Shown one piece after another: positions 55,196-64,000 of a stretch of 64,000 bases of DNA (position 1 is the first letter of the stretch; each line of letters begins with the position of its first letter). This stretch comes from Prorocentrum cordatum. Taxonomy: Eukaryota; Sar; Dinophyceae; Prorocentrales; Prorocentraceae. The translations under genes were made by a program, and so were the position numbers. The DNA lies in assembly GCA_963575745.1 (NCBI GenBank), contig CAUYUJ010018039.1:74501-138500 (forward strand), read 5' to 3'. Below the pieces are notes generated by a model. The model saw only the letters and a list, made by a program, of their open reading frames with translations, was not told where the DNA came from and made no database searches.

Positions 55196-56590
55196 CTGGT
55201 CCTCCTCCTTCTCCTCCTCCTCCTCCTCCTCCTCCCCCTTCCTCCTCCTCCTCCTCCTCCTCTTTTTCCTCCTCCTCCTCCTCCTCCGACATTCCTCTTC
55301 CTTATAAATAGCTTCTCCATGTCGCACCCCGAGGCCAGTTTTTAGGGAGGGCTGGGCGTTTCGCCTGAGACTTCCTCACCACTTCTGATTATGAAACCTA
55401 AGGGTTGGCAGCCGTTTCATACATGGAGGGCGGGTGGTTTTCAAAATGTGGCTGTCGCCTTAGCGTTGCGCGCACTCGTTGTAAACAGTTGCAAGAACTT
55501 CACGGATTGAGGGCGGGTCGTTTTCAAAATGTAGCTCTCGCCTTAGCGCGGCGAACATTCGTTTTAAACATTGCAAAAGTTTCACGGATTGAGGGCGGGT
55601 GGTCTTCAAAATGTAGCTCTCGCCTTAGCGCGGCGCACATCCGTTTTCAACTTTGCAAGAGATTCGCGGATTGGGGGCGAATGGCTTTCAACACGTCGCT
55701 CTCGCCTTAGCGCCGCGCGCATTCGTTTTTAACAGATTTCACAATGAAATACAGTGAATGAGCGACACAATATATCATCGACTGGGGGCAAACAGTTGTC
55801 GTTGCGTGCGAGAAGCTTAATTTTCTGATGCTGAGCATGCACTGATCGAGATCTCGCAGATTGAAAGGACGAAAGCGACAAAGGAGGGCATCAATGAAAC
55901 GGAGAGCAATATTCCTAACAAGATGGAAAGCAAGACTTCGCAGATGTCGATCCGCTTTACTAATTTCTTGCTCACTATTGAAGGCGGCTCCTTTTCGAAA
56001 TGTGGCTCTCGCCTTGGCGCGGCGCACACTCGTTACAGAAATGCCCAAGAGCTTCACGGATTGAGGGCGGCTCATGTTCAAAATGTGGCTCTCGCCTTAG
56101 CGCTTAGCGCCGCGCATATTCTTTCACAGAACTTCCAAGAGTTTCACAGGCTCCCATCATGGACGTACCAGAAATGGTGTTTTGGAAGGATTCAAGATTA
56201 TGCTGGTGCAACAGTTACGTTGGTCCTCTGTGTTGAGGTCCTAGGAATGACGTTCTGGCACGATTCAGGATCGTCATGGCGCAACAGTCAGGTTGATCCG
56301 TGGCGTTGGAATCCCTAGAACAATGTTTTGGCATGCTTCAGGGTCTTCAAACGGGTCTCTTCCAGCGAGGCAGTTCCATCAATGGGAATGAACCGTCGTA
56401 GGGGCCTATGAGGAGGGAGCTTGGAAGGAGGGTTAGTTCCAACATCGTTGATGACTCTTGGGTTTCCACTGGTCCTCCTCCTCCCCCTCCTCCCCTTCCT
56501 CGCGGACATCCTGTGCCACTGCGCCCCTGCTCTCTCTACCGCTGGTGCTCGTCCTCCTCGCCTCCCCGTCCTCCTTCTCGACCTCCTCCT
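55196..56590 (+). repeat. Composite repeat unit I3
   Basis: Same order as I2: (TCC)n 55196-55300, linker 1 55301-55395 (CATGTCGCACCCCGAGGCC), units C 55396-55740 and 55975-56150, units D 56151-56340 (GGCACGATTCAGGATCGTCA), linker 2 56341-56470 (CTTGGGTTTCCACTGGTCC), (TCC)n from 56471. A non-repeat segment at about 55745-55970 splits the C block. Confidence 0.8.
55818..55985 (+). CDS. Exon-like fragment inside the minisatellite
   Basis: One plus frame reads FSDAEHALIEISQIERTK, then EGINETESNIPNKMESKT and SIRFTNFLLTIE, with normal amino-acid usage unlike the repeats around it. No start codon, no confirmed splice sites and no recognised family. It runs directly into a C unit. Confidence 0.25.
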
Positions 56591-57000
56591 TGTCCGCGCC
56601 AGGCATGCGGCCCATGGGCTCCGGAGGCCAAGCTCGCAGGCCCGATCCCAGCACGCCGCGGCGGCGCGCGCCTCTTCGTCTCCAGTGCCGCGGTGTCTCC
56701 TCACGAGGGGCGCATGGGAGGCGGCACGCAGCGCGGCGAGCGGCTCAACGTCCAAGTCTCGAGCCGCCCCGCGCCCGGCCACTCGCCGCTCGATGACGCT
56801 GCCGCCCCCGCGGCCGCCTTGGCGCTGGACTGCCCGACGGCTCCCGCAGCAGCGCGGGGCCGCGGGGCGCCTTGGGACCCCCCGGGAGCACGTCCACGGC
56901 GCAGGCGGCGGCCGCGGTGCGGCGGGCACGGCAGGCGGAGCGCCTTCTCCGCGAGGCGGGGCAGGCGCTCCGAGCGGCAGCGATGGGCCGGAGCGGCAGC
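56591..57000. other. GC-rich sequence, possible coding, unassigned
   Basis: A plus frame ending in AQAAAAVRRARQAERLLREA (about 56890-56950) is helical and protein-like, but GC content is extreme and no domain is recognised. Confidence 0.25.
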
Positions 57001-57440
57001 GCCGCCGACCACGCCCCCCCCCTCGATCCCCAGACCCCCTCGAGTAATGAAAAAATCATGACGGGATGTTTTTCCTAATTTTCGGCCTCCGGGGACCCTC
57101 CCCGGGCCTCGGGAGCGTCAGAAAACCGATTCAGGATGCAAAGCCGGTCATGGGGAAAGGGTCCAGACCTCTGGGGGTCGACGTAATGAAAAAATCATTA
57201 CGTCGGGGGTCTGGGTCAGGAGCTCGACGTGGCGCCAGAAGCCACCAACGCGGACACGAAGGAGGGGCAGGTGGAGCCCCAGACATGCGACGTCCTGACT
57301 TGTGCCGTACGCGGTCCCCGGAAGTCCTGGCCCTTTCCTGGGGTCAAGCCTTTCATCCTGAGACGCTTTTTGACGGTCCTGGGACCCGGCGAGGGCCTCC
57401 AGAGGCCGAAAACGGCGACAAACCTTCGTCCCGAATCTTT
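57000..57440. repeat. Palindrome-rich repeat family E, copy 2
   Basis: Shares CTCGAGTAATGAAAAAATCA, TTTTCGGCCTCCGGGG and GGGCCTCGGGAGCGTCAG with 46740-46990. Carries an 11-bp perfect hairpin CGACGTAATGA-AAAAA-TCATTACGTCG at 57179-57205. Confidence 0.75.
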
Positions 57441-58624
57441 TGCGACGCGATCGTGTCTGGGGCCAGCGCAGGGCGCGCCTGCTCTGGGCAAGCGGGCGGC
57501 GTCGCCTCCGCCGCGGAGGCGCGCGCGGGAACCGCCCCCGGCTCCCCTGCCGCAGGCTCCCGCGCCGCGGCGGAGCCCCACACGGCCAGGCCTCCGCCAC
57601 CACGCCCCCGCAGAGCCCGGAGCGCCCGCGGGCGTCGCGGAGATCCACGGCGAGGCCTCCGCGTCGGCCCCCGCAGAGCCCGGTGCGCTCGCGGGCGTCG
57701 CGGAGGACAGCCGCAGCAGCGGCTCCGAGCCCAAGGCGAAGACCCTGGGCACGGGGGCGGGCACCATCGCGGCCCCCCGCAGCTCTCCGCGACCCGGGCG
57801 AAGATCTCCGTGACGCAGCGCGCTTTGCCCCTCCAGCGGGCCCCAGTGCGGCCCCCCGCGGCTCCAAGCTCGCGGCGAAGCTCCTGGACGAGGAGCGCTC
57901 TGCCCCTCCGGCGGGCCCTGGTGCGGCCCCCCGCGGCTCCAGGTTCGAGGCGAAACTCCTGGACGAGGAGCGCTCTGCCCCTCCGGTGGGCCCTGGTGCG
58001 GCCCCCCGCGGCTCCAAGCTCGAGGCGAAGCTCCTGGACGAGGAGCGCTCTGCCCCTCCGGTGCGCCCTGGCCCCCGCGGCTTCGAGCTCAAGGTCCAAG
58101 GTGAAGATCCTGGACGAGGAGGGCTTCTTACCTGGTGCGGCCACTGTGGCTCGGAGTCCACGGCGAAGATTCGAAGTCTCTTCCCCTCCGGTAGGCCTTG
58201 CTGCGGCCCCCACTGGAGGCTCCGAGTTCGAGGCGCAGGTCCTCGTCACGAGGAGGGTTGTTCCCCTCCGGGGAGCTCCAGGGAGCTCGCGGAGGAGTTG
58301 TTGTGCGAGGAGATCCCTGGCGAGTCCCGTCGCGTACCCCTGAGGCCCCGAGCGGACGGTGGAAAGCCCGGCTTCGGACACGGACCGCGGCTCGGCGGCA
58401 GCTCGGCGGCACCTTTCCCGGCAAATGGAGGCGGCCGTGTGGGCGGCACGGCGCTGGAACGAGGCGCGTGCCGCTTCGGAGCAGCTGGCGGGCAGCGCAG
58501 GAGCCATCAAAATGCGCTGCGCCTCAGCTTTGGGGCAGGGCGCGGGCAATGGCCCGCTTCAGCTGCGAGCGACCTCGCCCGCGTGCTGGAAGCGGCCCTT
58601 CAGAGGCGGCGATCGGCCCGGTAG
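57440..58624 (+). CDS. Hypothetical repeat-containing protein
   Basis: The plus frame stays open for 394 codons across the 75-bp repeat. The repeat length is a multiple of three and the helical KLEAKLLDEERSAPP motif is kept in three copies, which favours real coding in this frame. Outside the repeat the sequence is Arg/Pro/Ala-rich and frame identity is less clear; the other two plus frames are also open. No domain or function is recognised. Confidence 0.3.
   Translation: MRRDRVWGQRRARLLWASGRRRLRRGGARGNRPRLPCRRLPRRGGAPHGQASATTPPQSPERPRASRRSTARPPRRPPQSPVRSRASRRTAAAAAPSPRRRPWARGRAPSRPPAALRDPGEDLRDAARFAPPAGPSAAPRGSKLAAKLLDEERSAPPAGPGAAPRGSRFEAKLLDEERSAPPVGPGAAPRGSKLEAKLLDEERSAPPVRPGPRGFELKVQGEDPGRGGLLTWCGHCGSESTAKIRSLFPSGRPCCGPHWRLRVRGAGPRHEEGCSPPGSSRELAEELLCEEIPGESRRVPLRPRADGGKPGFGHGPRLGGSSAAPFPANGGGRVGGTALERGACRFGAAGGQRRSHQNALRLSFGAGRGQWPASAASDLARVLEAALQRRRSAR
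57560..58330 (+). repeat. 75-bp coding minisatellite (25-residue repeat)
   Basis: Three clean units 57881-58105 (period 75 measured from CTCCTGGACGAGGAGCGCTC at 57881, 57956 and 58031) with decayed units on both sides. In frame they encode APRGSKLEAKLLDEERSAPP. A plus frame is open from 57440 to 58624. Confidence 0.75.
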
Positions 58625-58894
58625 AGGCCGCGACCCTAGCGCGACCGCGAGAGGCCGGGGGCCGGAACGGCCGCGTAGCCACAGGCGCTCTCCCGACTGT
58701 GCACGGGAGCCACGTCCAGGGAGGCAGTGCGGTGCAGGCTGGGAGGGCCCGCGCTCCTCCGCCGTGGTCTGCCTCTTGGCCTTTTTCACTGTTTCCATGC
58801 TCCCCGCCAGCTCTGGCGGAGCTCTCTCTCCGGAGCATGCGCGCAGGCCTCGTTGCCCTCGCCGTCGACGTCGCCGTCGCCATCACCGAGGCCA
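58625..58894 (+). other. GC-rich sequence, no confident gene
   Basis: Open frames continue on both strands without recognisable domains; the region leads into (TCC)n. Confidence 0.35.
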
Positions 58895-59145
58895 GCGTCG
58901 TCGTCGTCCTCCTCCTCCCGCTCCTCCTCCGCCTCTTCCCCGCTCTCCTCCCCCTCCCCCTGCTCCTCTTCCCCCTTCTGTCCCTTCTTCGGCCCCTCCT
59001 CCCGCCCTCTGCTCCTCCTGCGCTCCCCCCTCGTCGCCCCCTTCCCTCTCGCTGTCCTCCTCGCTGTCGCCGCTGCCGTCCCCTCCGCCGCCGCTGCCGT
59101 CGCCGCCGCCGCCGCCGCTGCCGCCGTCGCCGCCGCCATCTCCAC

Positions 59146-59178
<33 letters not shown>

Positions 59179-59205
59179 CGGCGTCGCCGTCGCCGTCACC
59201 ATCGC

Positions 59206-59239
<34 letters not shown>

Positions 59240-59396
59240 ACCGTCACCATCGCCGTCCTCGTCGTCGTCGCCGTCGTCGTCGTCGTCGCCGTCACCGTCG
59301 CCGGCGTCGGCGTCGTCGTCGTCGTCGCCGTCGCCGTCGTCGTCGTCGTCGCCGTCGCCGCCGCCGTCGCCGTCATCGTCGTCGTCGTCGTCGGCC
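58895..59396. repeat. (TCC)n then (CGTCGC)n tract
   Basis: TCC/CTC-rich DNA to about 59070, then CGTCGC and CGCCGT hexamers to 59396. The long Val/Ala, Asp/Gly and Ser/Pro ORFs are artefacts. Confidence 0.9.
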
Positions 59397-59529
59397 CGTC
59401 GCCCGCGGAACGGGCGCGCCGCGGGTGCCCCAGGGCGCTCCGCCGAGCTTCGGCGGGCGCCTCTGTCCCCCGGGGGGGCGCCGGGACACTGGCGGCCCTC
59501 TGCCGCGCGAGAGGGGGGGAGGAGGCACT

Positions 59530-60035
59530 GGGGGGATAGACGAGGGAGGGGATAGACGAGGGAGGGGATAGACGAGGGAGGGGGCGGACAGACGAGGGAG
59601 CGGGGCAGAAGGATAGAGAGAGGGAGAGAGAGAGAGAGAGAGACAAAGAGAAACAGAGAAAAAGAGAGAGAGAGAGAGGGAGGGGCGGGGTGGACGAGGG
59701 GAGCAGATGGACGAGGGATCGAGGGAGAGAGACAGAAGAAGAGAGTGCGGGAAGGGGGGAGGGGAGGGGGGGAATGGGCGAGGGAGGGACGGAGGCATTG
59801 TTGGAACGTTCTGGCCAGCATTGCGCGCGGAAGGGGGGAAGGAACGCGGGAGAGGCGCGTCACCGATCCAGCAGGCGCTCTGAATCCGAAGGCCGGATGG
59901 GCGAGTGAGGGGGAGGAGGGAGAGAGAGAGAGAGAGAGCATGGTGGAGGTGTGGGGGACTGCACGAGAGCGGGCTTGAGTGAGGGGGAGAGGGAGAGAGA
60001 GAGCGATAGAGAGAGAGAGAGAGAGCATGGGGGAG
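59530..60035. repeat. 17-bp GATAGACGAGGGAGGGG repeat and (GA)n tracts
   Basis: Three to four 17-bp units at 59535-59600, then (GA)n at 59612-59685, 59920-59938 and 59985-60028 with G-rich spacers. Confidence 0.85.
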
Positions 60036-60153
60036 GAGGTGTGGGGGACTTGAGGGAGGGCGAGGACGAGGGCCACAGTGAAGCCAAGATCTGCCCACGA
60101 GGCCGCAAGAGCCCTCCCGTCCAAGGTCCCCTCCCCGCTCGCCTGTACGAGCG

Positions 60154-60176
60154 TTTTTTTTTTTTTTTTTTTTTTT
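60154..60176. repeat. Poly(T) run of 23
   Basis: A pure homopolymer followed by GTTAACACGAAG. No adjacent retrocopy recognised. Confidence 0.9.
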
Positions 60177-60263
60177 GTTAACACGAAGCGCCCCCTTGAG
60201 AGACGGGCGCCCCATGGGCCCACAATTCATGCGGGAGCTAGTTTTTCTTTGCGATACATATCT

Positions 60264-60291
60264 GTATATATATATATATATATATATATAG
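60264..60291. repeat. (TA)n microsatellite
   Basis: About 14 TA dinucleotides followed by an A/T-rich stretch to 60330. Confidence 0.9.
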
Positions 60292-60329
60292 GATAACCTT
60301 TTTTTACCGAATACTATATATATTTATAT

Positions 60330-60895
60330 GTTTAAAATGCCCTCCATCCTTCGAACCATAAAGATCCGGCGCGGTCGGATTTAAAACAACAAGGATGTGC
60401 CCAACGACAACACCGGTTTGAGAGCGCACCGCGTTGCACCGTCTAGCAGTTGCACTAAAACTTCTGGCCCACGCGCGCGCGCGGCCGACGGGCGCGAGTG
60501 GCCCGCATGGTGCTATTTGACAGGGATCGTGCCGCCCCCAACGAGTGCGCAAGGGCGTTCGAATGATTTCGGCGTGCGCGCGCGGGAGGCCCGCTTGGTC
60601 GCATTTGACGAACATGACGCAGAACCGGTGGGGGGAGGGTCGTAAGAATGCGCAGGTGCGCGCGCAGCCGTGTTTGAAACCCCATGTCGCCAACTCTTTT
60701 TTTATAAAAAAATAATAATAATAATCTGCTTTTGGGAAAGTCGACTTCGAAATCCTTGCGAAACTTAAGGTTTTCGAATGATTTCGGCACGCGCGCGTGA
60801 CACCGCGTGTCGAAATTGGTGCGTCTGTTGCAAGGGACTTTTGAACATGAATGGTTTTTGAAACACGAATGTGTTCGCATAGCGACACTGTTAGG
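60330..60895. other. Alternating GCGCGC-rich sequence, no gene seen
   Basis: Contains degenerate recurrences of TTCGAATGATTTCGGC (60556-60571 and 60772-60787) followed by alternating GC runs. Minus frames of about 200 codons have no recognisable domain. Confidence 0.45.
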
Positions 60896-61330
60896 GATGG
60901 GGCGATACTGGGTCTCAAACCATAGCTCCATTTTGAAAACGTGCTGACCTCCATGCGTGCAACTGCTGGAAACTTTTAAAACGACTGTGCGTGGCGCTAA
61001 GGCGGGGGGCACATGTTGAAAACCACTGGCGCTCCGTGTGTGTACGGTTGGAAACGTTTAGGACGAATGTGCACGGTGCCAGGGCGAGAACCACACTTTG
61101 AAAACGACGGGCCCTCCACCCGTGGAATCGTTGAGAACTCTGGACTTCAGGAAGTCTCACGCGAAACGTCCGGCCTGGCCCACGAACACGTCTGGTGGTT
61201 CCACAAGGAGGGGTTGACTATCAGGAAGAGGGATGGGGCAGGAAGAGAAGGAGGAGGCGGAGGAGGTGGAGGAGGAGGGGGAGGAGGAGGAAGAGGGGGA
61301 GGAGGGGGAGGAGGAGCAGGAGCAGGAGGA
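60896..61330 (-). repeat. Composite repeat, partial inverted copy (I4)
   Basis: Three degenerate units C (60920-61140, with CGAGAACCACACTTTGAAAA), linker 1 (61141-61240, with CACGCGAAACGTCCGGCC) and (GGA)n (61241-61330), the same order as 6400-6960. Confidence 0.7.
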
Positions 61331-61825
61331 TGATCATATCGAGGAAGAGGATGACGACCGATGTGCGGATGAGGGAGAAGGAGGACGAGGATGGAGGAGG
61401 ATGGGGACCACGAGGACGAATAGGAGGACGACGACGAGGGATGATGAGGAGGGATGATGAGGAGGTGGAGGAGGGCGGGAGGTCGGGGTACGGCGGAGTC
61501 GCTGGATCTGCCGTCGCTGGATGGAGAGAATCCATGGCCTCGTGGCCGGCAGCGCCGCGGGGGATGCGACTTGCCTCGAAGATTTCGGGAGCGTGCGGAG
61601 ATCCTGCCCTCTGGCCGGTACTCCTCCCCCCCAGGCCGCTCAACGTCGCGCCCCGCGCCTGGCTCTGCGCGGTGACCCTCGCGCCCTCGCGCCCCCCCCC
61701 GGACGAAGGGCACCTTCCCGGCCCAGGCTGGGAGGCGCGAGGAGCGGCTACGCTCGCGCTCCCCTCGGGTGGCGCAGCTTACCCAACGCCCCCCCCCCCC
61801 AGTGTGATCGAAGTCTGCCCGCTGA
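61331..61825. other. GC-rich unique sequence
   Basis: A purine-rich first half grades into unique sequence. Overlapping open frames on both strands show no recognised domain. Confidence 0.35.
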
Positions 61826-62215
61826 GCGAGCAAAGAGGAGGAGGAGGAGGAGAAGGAGGAGGAGGAGGAGGAGGAGGAGGAGGAGGAGGAGGAGAGGAGG
61901 AGGAGAGGGGGGAGGAGGAGGGGGAGGGGAGGAGGAGGTGGAGGAGGAGGAGTGAGTATCGTTTAACCGATCCCCATCCCCAACGGCGTGGCCTGGGCCC
62001 CACTGGCCGATGTACCCCCCTAGATGGGGATATAGGCCGTTCCCTTCGGGTTTCGATGGGTGTATTCCACAACTGGGGTGGTAATTAGGTGGGGGTCTCG
62101 AAGGGGATGGAGATGGGGATAGGGACTGGTTAAACGATACTGAAGGAGGAGGAGGAGAGGAGGAGGAGGAGGAGGAGGGGAGGGAGGAGGAGGAGGAGCA
62201 GGAGGAGGAGGAGGG
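61826..62215. repeat. (GGA)n tract interrupted by a MITE-like element
   Basis: GGA repeats at 61826-61952 and again at 62143-62215, with the element at 61954-62142 in between. Confidence 0.85.
61954..62142. mobile_element. MITE-like element with 28-bp terminal inverted repeats
   Basis: The left end AGTATCGTTTAACC from 61955 and right end GGTTAAACGATACT ending 62141 are perfect for 14 bp and about 25 of 28 overall. The 190-bp element has no ORF. Flanking DNA is GGA repeat on both sides, which hides any target duplication. Confidence 0.7.
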
Positions 62216-62276
62216 CGAGATATGCACCCGCGAGGGCTATCCCTAAGGCCCCGGCGCCGCAGCGAGAAGCGGAAGA

Positions 62277-63160
62277 TCACGTCACTCGGATGTTCGTCGA
62301 GGGCACCGAGCTGTAGCTCCGCGACGCGTGCTTCAGCGAGGCGTTGAGGCGTGAGTCGCGCCCGCCCAGAAGCTGCTCCAGCCGCTTCTTGCAATGCTCG
62401 TTGATCTCTCGCGCCGGCCTCAGCTGCTTCGCGCTGGGGTAGAGCTCGCGATCCCGGTCTTTCACCTGCGGGCGGGCTGGTGCTCTCGGCGCCTGATCGC
62501 TGGCCCTGGCGCTCGGGTGCACGGTGCTGACGCAGATGCCGCGCGGGGTGGGGAAGTCTCCCGGCGCGAGGCCGACGCAGACCCTGCCCGCCACCACCGT
62601 CGGCGACGACTCGCCTCGCGCCGCCGCAGCCCTGGCGCTGACCGGCGGCCTGGGCGATGCCTGCGGCGGCGAGGCGGCGCTGGCCGGCGCCTCTGGGCAG
62701 CCGCCGCCCTCCGTGCCGGCCTCGGAGAAATCGCTGCGGGCCGCCTCCGCGGGCGTCGCGCTGGCGCCGCTGCCGGGCGGGCCGCCCTCGCTGCCGCGCG
62801 AGGAGCTCGCCGCGCCGGGGCGCCGGGGCGCCGCGCACTCGCTGCCGGGCGGGCTCGCCGCGCCGCGCCGCTCGCACGGCGGCCCTGCGGCCGCGGGCCC
62901 CTCGGCGGCCGCGGCCCTCGGCGGGCTGCGCGGCGGCTGGCGCGGCGGCGGCTGCGGCGTTCGGCGGCGGGGGGCGGCGCGGTCGGCGCGGGCGGGCCGC
63001 CCGCCGCCGCCTCGCGCCTCCTCGGCACCGGGTCGGCGGCCAGGGCGCGCGCGAGCGCCTCGTGCTCGTCCAGCGTGGTGTAGGGCCTGTGGGCGGCCAG
63101 GACGTCGGGCCCGTCGCCGGGCGTCCTCTTGAGCCTCGGCGGGGTGATGCTGGCACACAT
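62277..63160 (-). CDS. Hypothetical protein, possible host gene
   Basis: ATG at 63160-63158 opens MCASITPPRLKRTPGDGP, then AAHRPYTTLDEHEALARALA, which looks like real protein. The frame then degenerates in a GC-rich stretch, and one frame over (from about 62750 to the stop at 62277) protein-like sequence resumes: VVAGRVCVGLAPGDFPTP, AREINEHCKKRLEQLLGG, SLKHASRSYSSVPSTN. A frameshift or small intron between about 62750 and 63000 would join them into roughly 290 residues. (GGA)n lies immediately upstream. No family is recognised. Confidence 0.4.
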
Positions 63161-63169
63161 CTCACCGCG

Positions 63170-63360
63170 GATCCCTTCTCCCCCTCTTTCCCCTCTTCCT
63201 CCCCCTCCTCCTCCCTATTTCTTGCTCTCCACCTCCTCCTCCTCCTCCTCCTCCTCCTCCTCCTCCTCCTTCTCCCCCTCCCCCTCCCCTCCTCCTCCTC
63301 CTCCTCCTCCCTCCTCCTCCTCCTCCTCCTCCTCCTCCTCCTCCTCCTCCACTCCATTCC
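63170..63360. repeat. (TCC)n microsatellite
   Basis: TCC repeats with a few C-rich interruptions just upstream, in minus orientation, of the hypothetical gene at 62277-63160. Confidence 0.95.
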
Positions 63361-63510
63361 CTCCTCCTCGCTCCTCTTGCTCACGGTGTTCCGTGGCCCG
63401 CCCACCTCGACAACTACACATTATGAAAACTACTCTCCTCTCTCCCCTGAAATCTGCCCGCAAGATGCCACGTCCTTTCCACGTAGTACGTTTTACTCAC
63501 TGGGTTTCAA

Positions 63511-64000
63511 TCATCGACTTTCCTTATGATTCTTGTTGCAGTCCGGTTGTTGCCAGTGTTTCATAAAAAGGTGGTCCCACTGAAACGTGGGCCTCATTTT
63601 CGGGTTGGCGCTTTGCTCCAGTCGTTCAGAATGGCGCTCTCGCCCCAGCGCGGACCATTTTTCTAGATCCGACTCCTTTTTCATCGCTGTCGCCCCCCTC
63701 ATTTCCCCTGCTCCGCCTTTCCCTGATCCTCCTCCCATTCCTCCCACTGTGGCTTCTGCTGCTGCTGCTGCTGCGGCTACTCGTCCTTCTCCCCCTCGTT
63801 CATCATTCTCCTTATTGTCTTTCTGCTCATCCTTCTGCTCACCCGCCACCTCTTCCTCCTCCTCCTCCTCCTGATCCTCCTTTGGACGCAATGCCCCTTC
63901 TTCGACTGCGAATAACAAGATGGGGTCTTTCTGTTGCAGTTCTAGGGCGGCTTTGACACGCGTCCATGAATAGGTACAACAAACCAGCGCAATGGAATTA
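63511..64000 (-). CDS. Hypothetical exon, runs off the window
   Basis: The minus frame is open from the window end to a stop at 63511. It begins with natural-looking sequence (TRVKAALELQQKDPILLFAV, EEGALRPKEDQ), passes through an acidic run encoded by (GGA)n and an Ala run encoded by GCA repeats, and ends in about 35 codons that overlap a single decayed unit of minisatellite C (63625-63665). The N-terminal third is the most credible exon; the C-terminal end is probably read-through into repeat. No family is recognised. Confidence 0.35.
   Translation of the reverse strand, partial: NSIALVCCTYSWTRVKAALELQQKDPILLFAVEEGALRPKEDQEEEEEEEVAGEQKDEQKDNKENDERGGEGRVAAAAAAAEATVGGMGGGSGKGGAGEMRGATAMKKESDLEKWSALGRERHSERLEQSANPKMRPTFQWDHLFMKHWQQPDCNKNHKESR

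Overview
The window reads as nuclear DNA of a dinoflagellate. Two full copies of the 22-nt dinoflagellate spliced leader (DinoSL) are present (8035-8056 on +, 54160-54181 on -). The retroelement proteins are of the LINE and Ty1/copia families that crowd dinoflagellate genomes. The sequence is GC-rich, intron-poor and dominated by microsatellites ((GGA)n, (GA)n, (GAT)n), minisatellites and satellites. I see no bacterial or organellar signature and no tRNA, rRNA or CRISPR. A run of 100 N (37353-37452) marks an assembly gap. Many single-base differences between repeat copies suggest some frameshifts may be uncorrected sequencing errors.

Layout. 1-1942: a 35-bp minisatellite followed by a GGTTCC array, duplicated at 37453-41798. 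1943-5060: fragments of a LINE reverse transcriptase (-) and a copia polyprotein (+ with a small inverted piece). 5519-6965: an inverted copy of a composite repeat. 8035-9101: a processed retrocopy headed by a relic DinoSL. 9102-12900: GC-rich sequence with little recognisable. 13290-17213: degenerate ORF1-like coding of a retroelement (-). 17386-17767: a (GA)n tract. 17768-30879: a roughly 13-kb LINE on the - strand with an 1807-codon ORF1 and a frameshifted endonuclease, reverse transcriptase and RNase H ORF2; the (GA)n tract resumes at 30880. 31690-37352: a 102-bp satellite. 42000-50700: simple repeats, fold-back elements and a GC-rich palindromic repeat family. 50684-54181: a second LINE (-) that still carries DinoSL at its 5' end and sits between (TCC)n tracts. 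54190-56590: two tandem units of the composite repeat. 57000-64000: a 75-bp coding minisatellite, more simple repeats, a MITE-like element inside (GGA)n, and two plausible host exons on the - strand (62277-63160 and 63511-64000).

The strongest candidate for something undescribed is in the 13-kb LINE. Twelve small hairpins share one architecture: a 3-bp upper stem, a 4-nt loop (UUCA or UCCA in the sense strand), one bulged C exactly 3 bp below the loop, then a lower stem of 3-10 bp. Lower stems differ in sequence but still pair, and one upper-stem pair is swapped with compensation in two copies. Ten of the eleven intervals lie in a 12-kb stretch and most are 1.03-1.30 kb long. The hairpins fall in different reading frames, so the constraint appears to be on RNA or DNA structure. 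A second theme is that retroelement ends in this window coincide with microsatellite tracts of the same motif on both sides.
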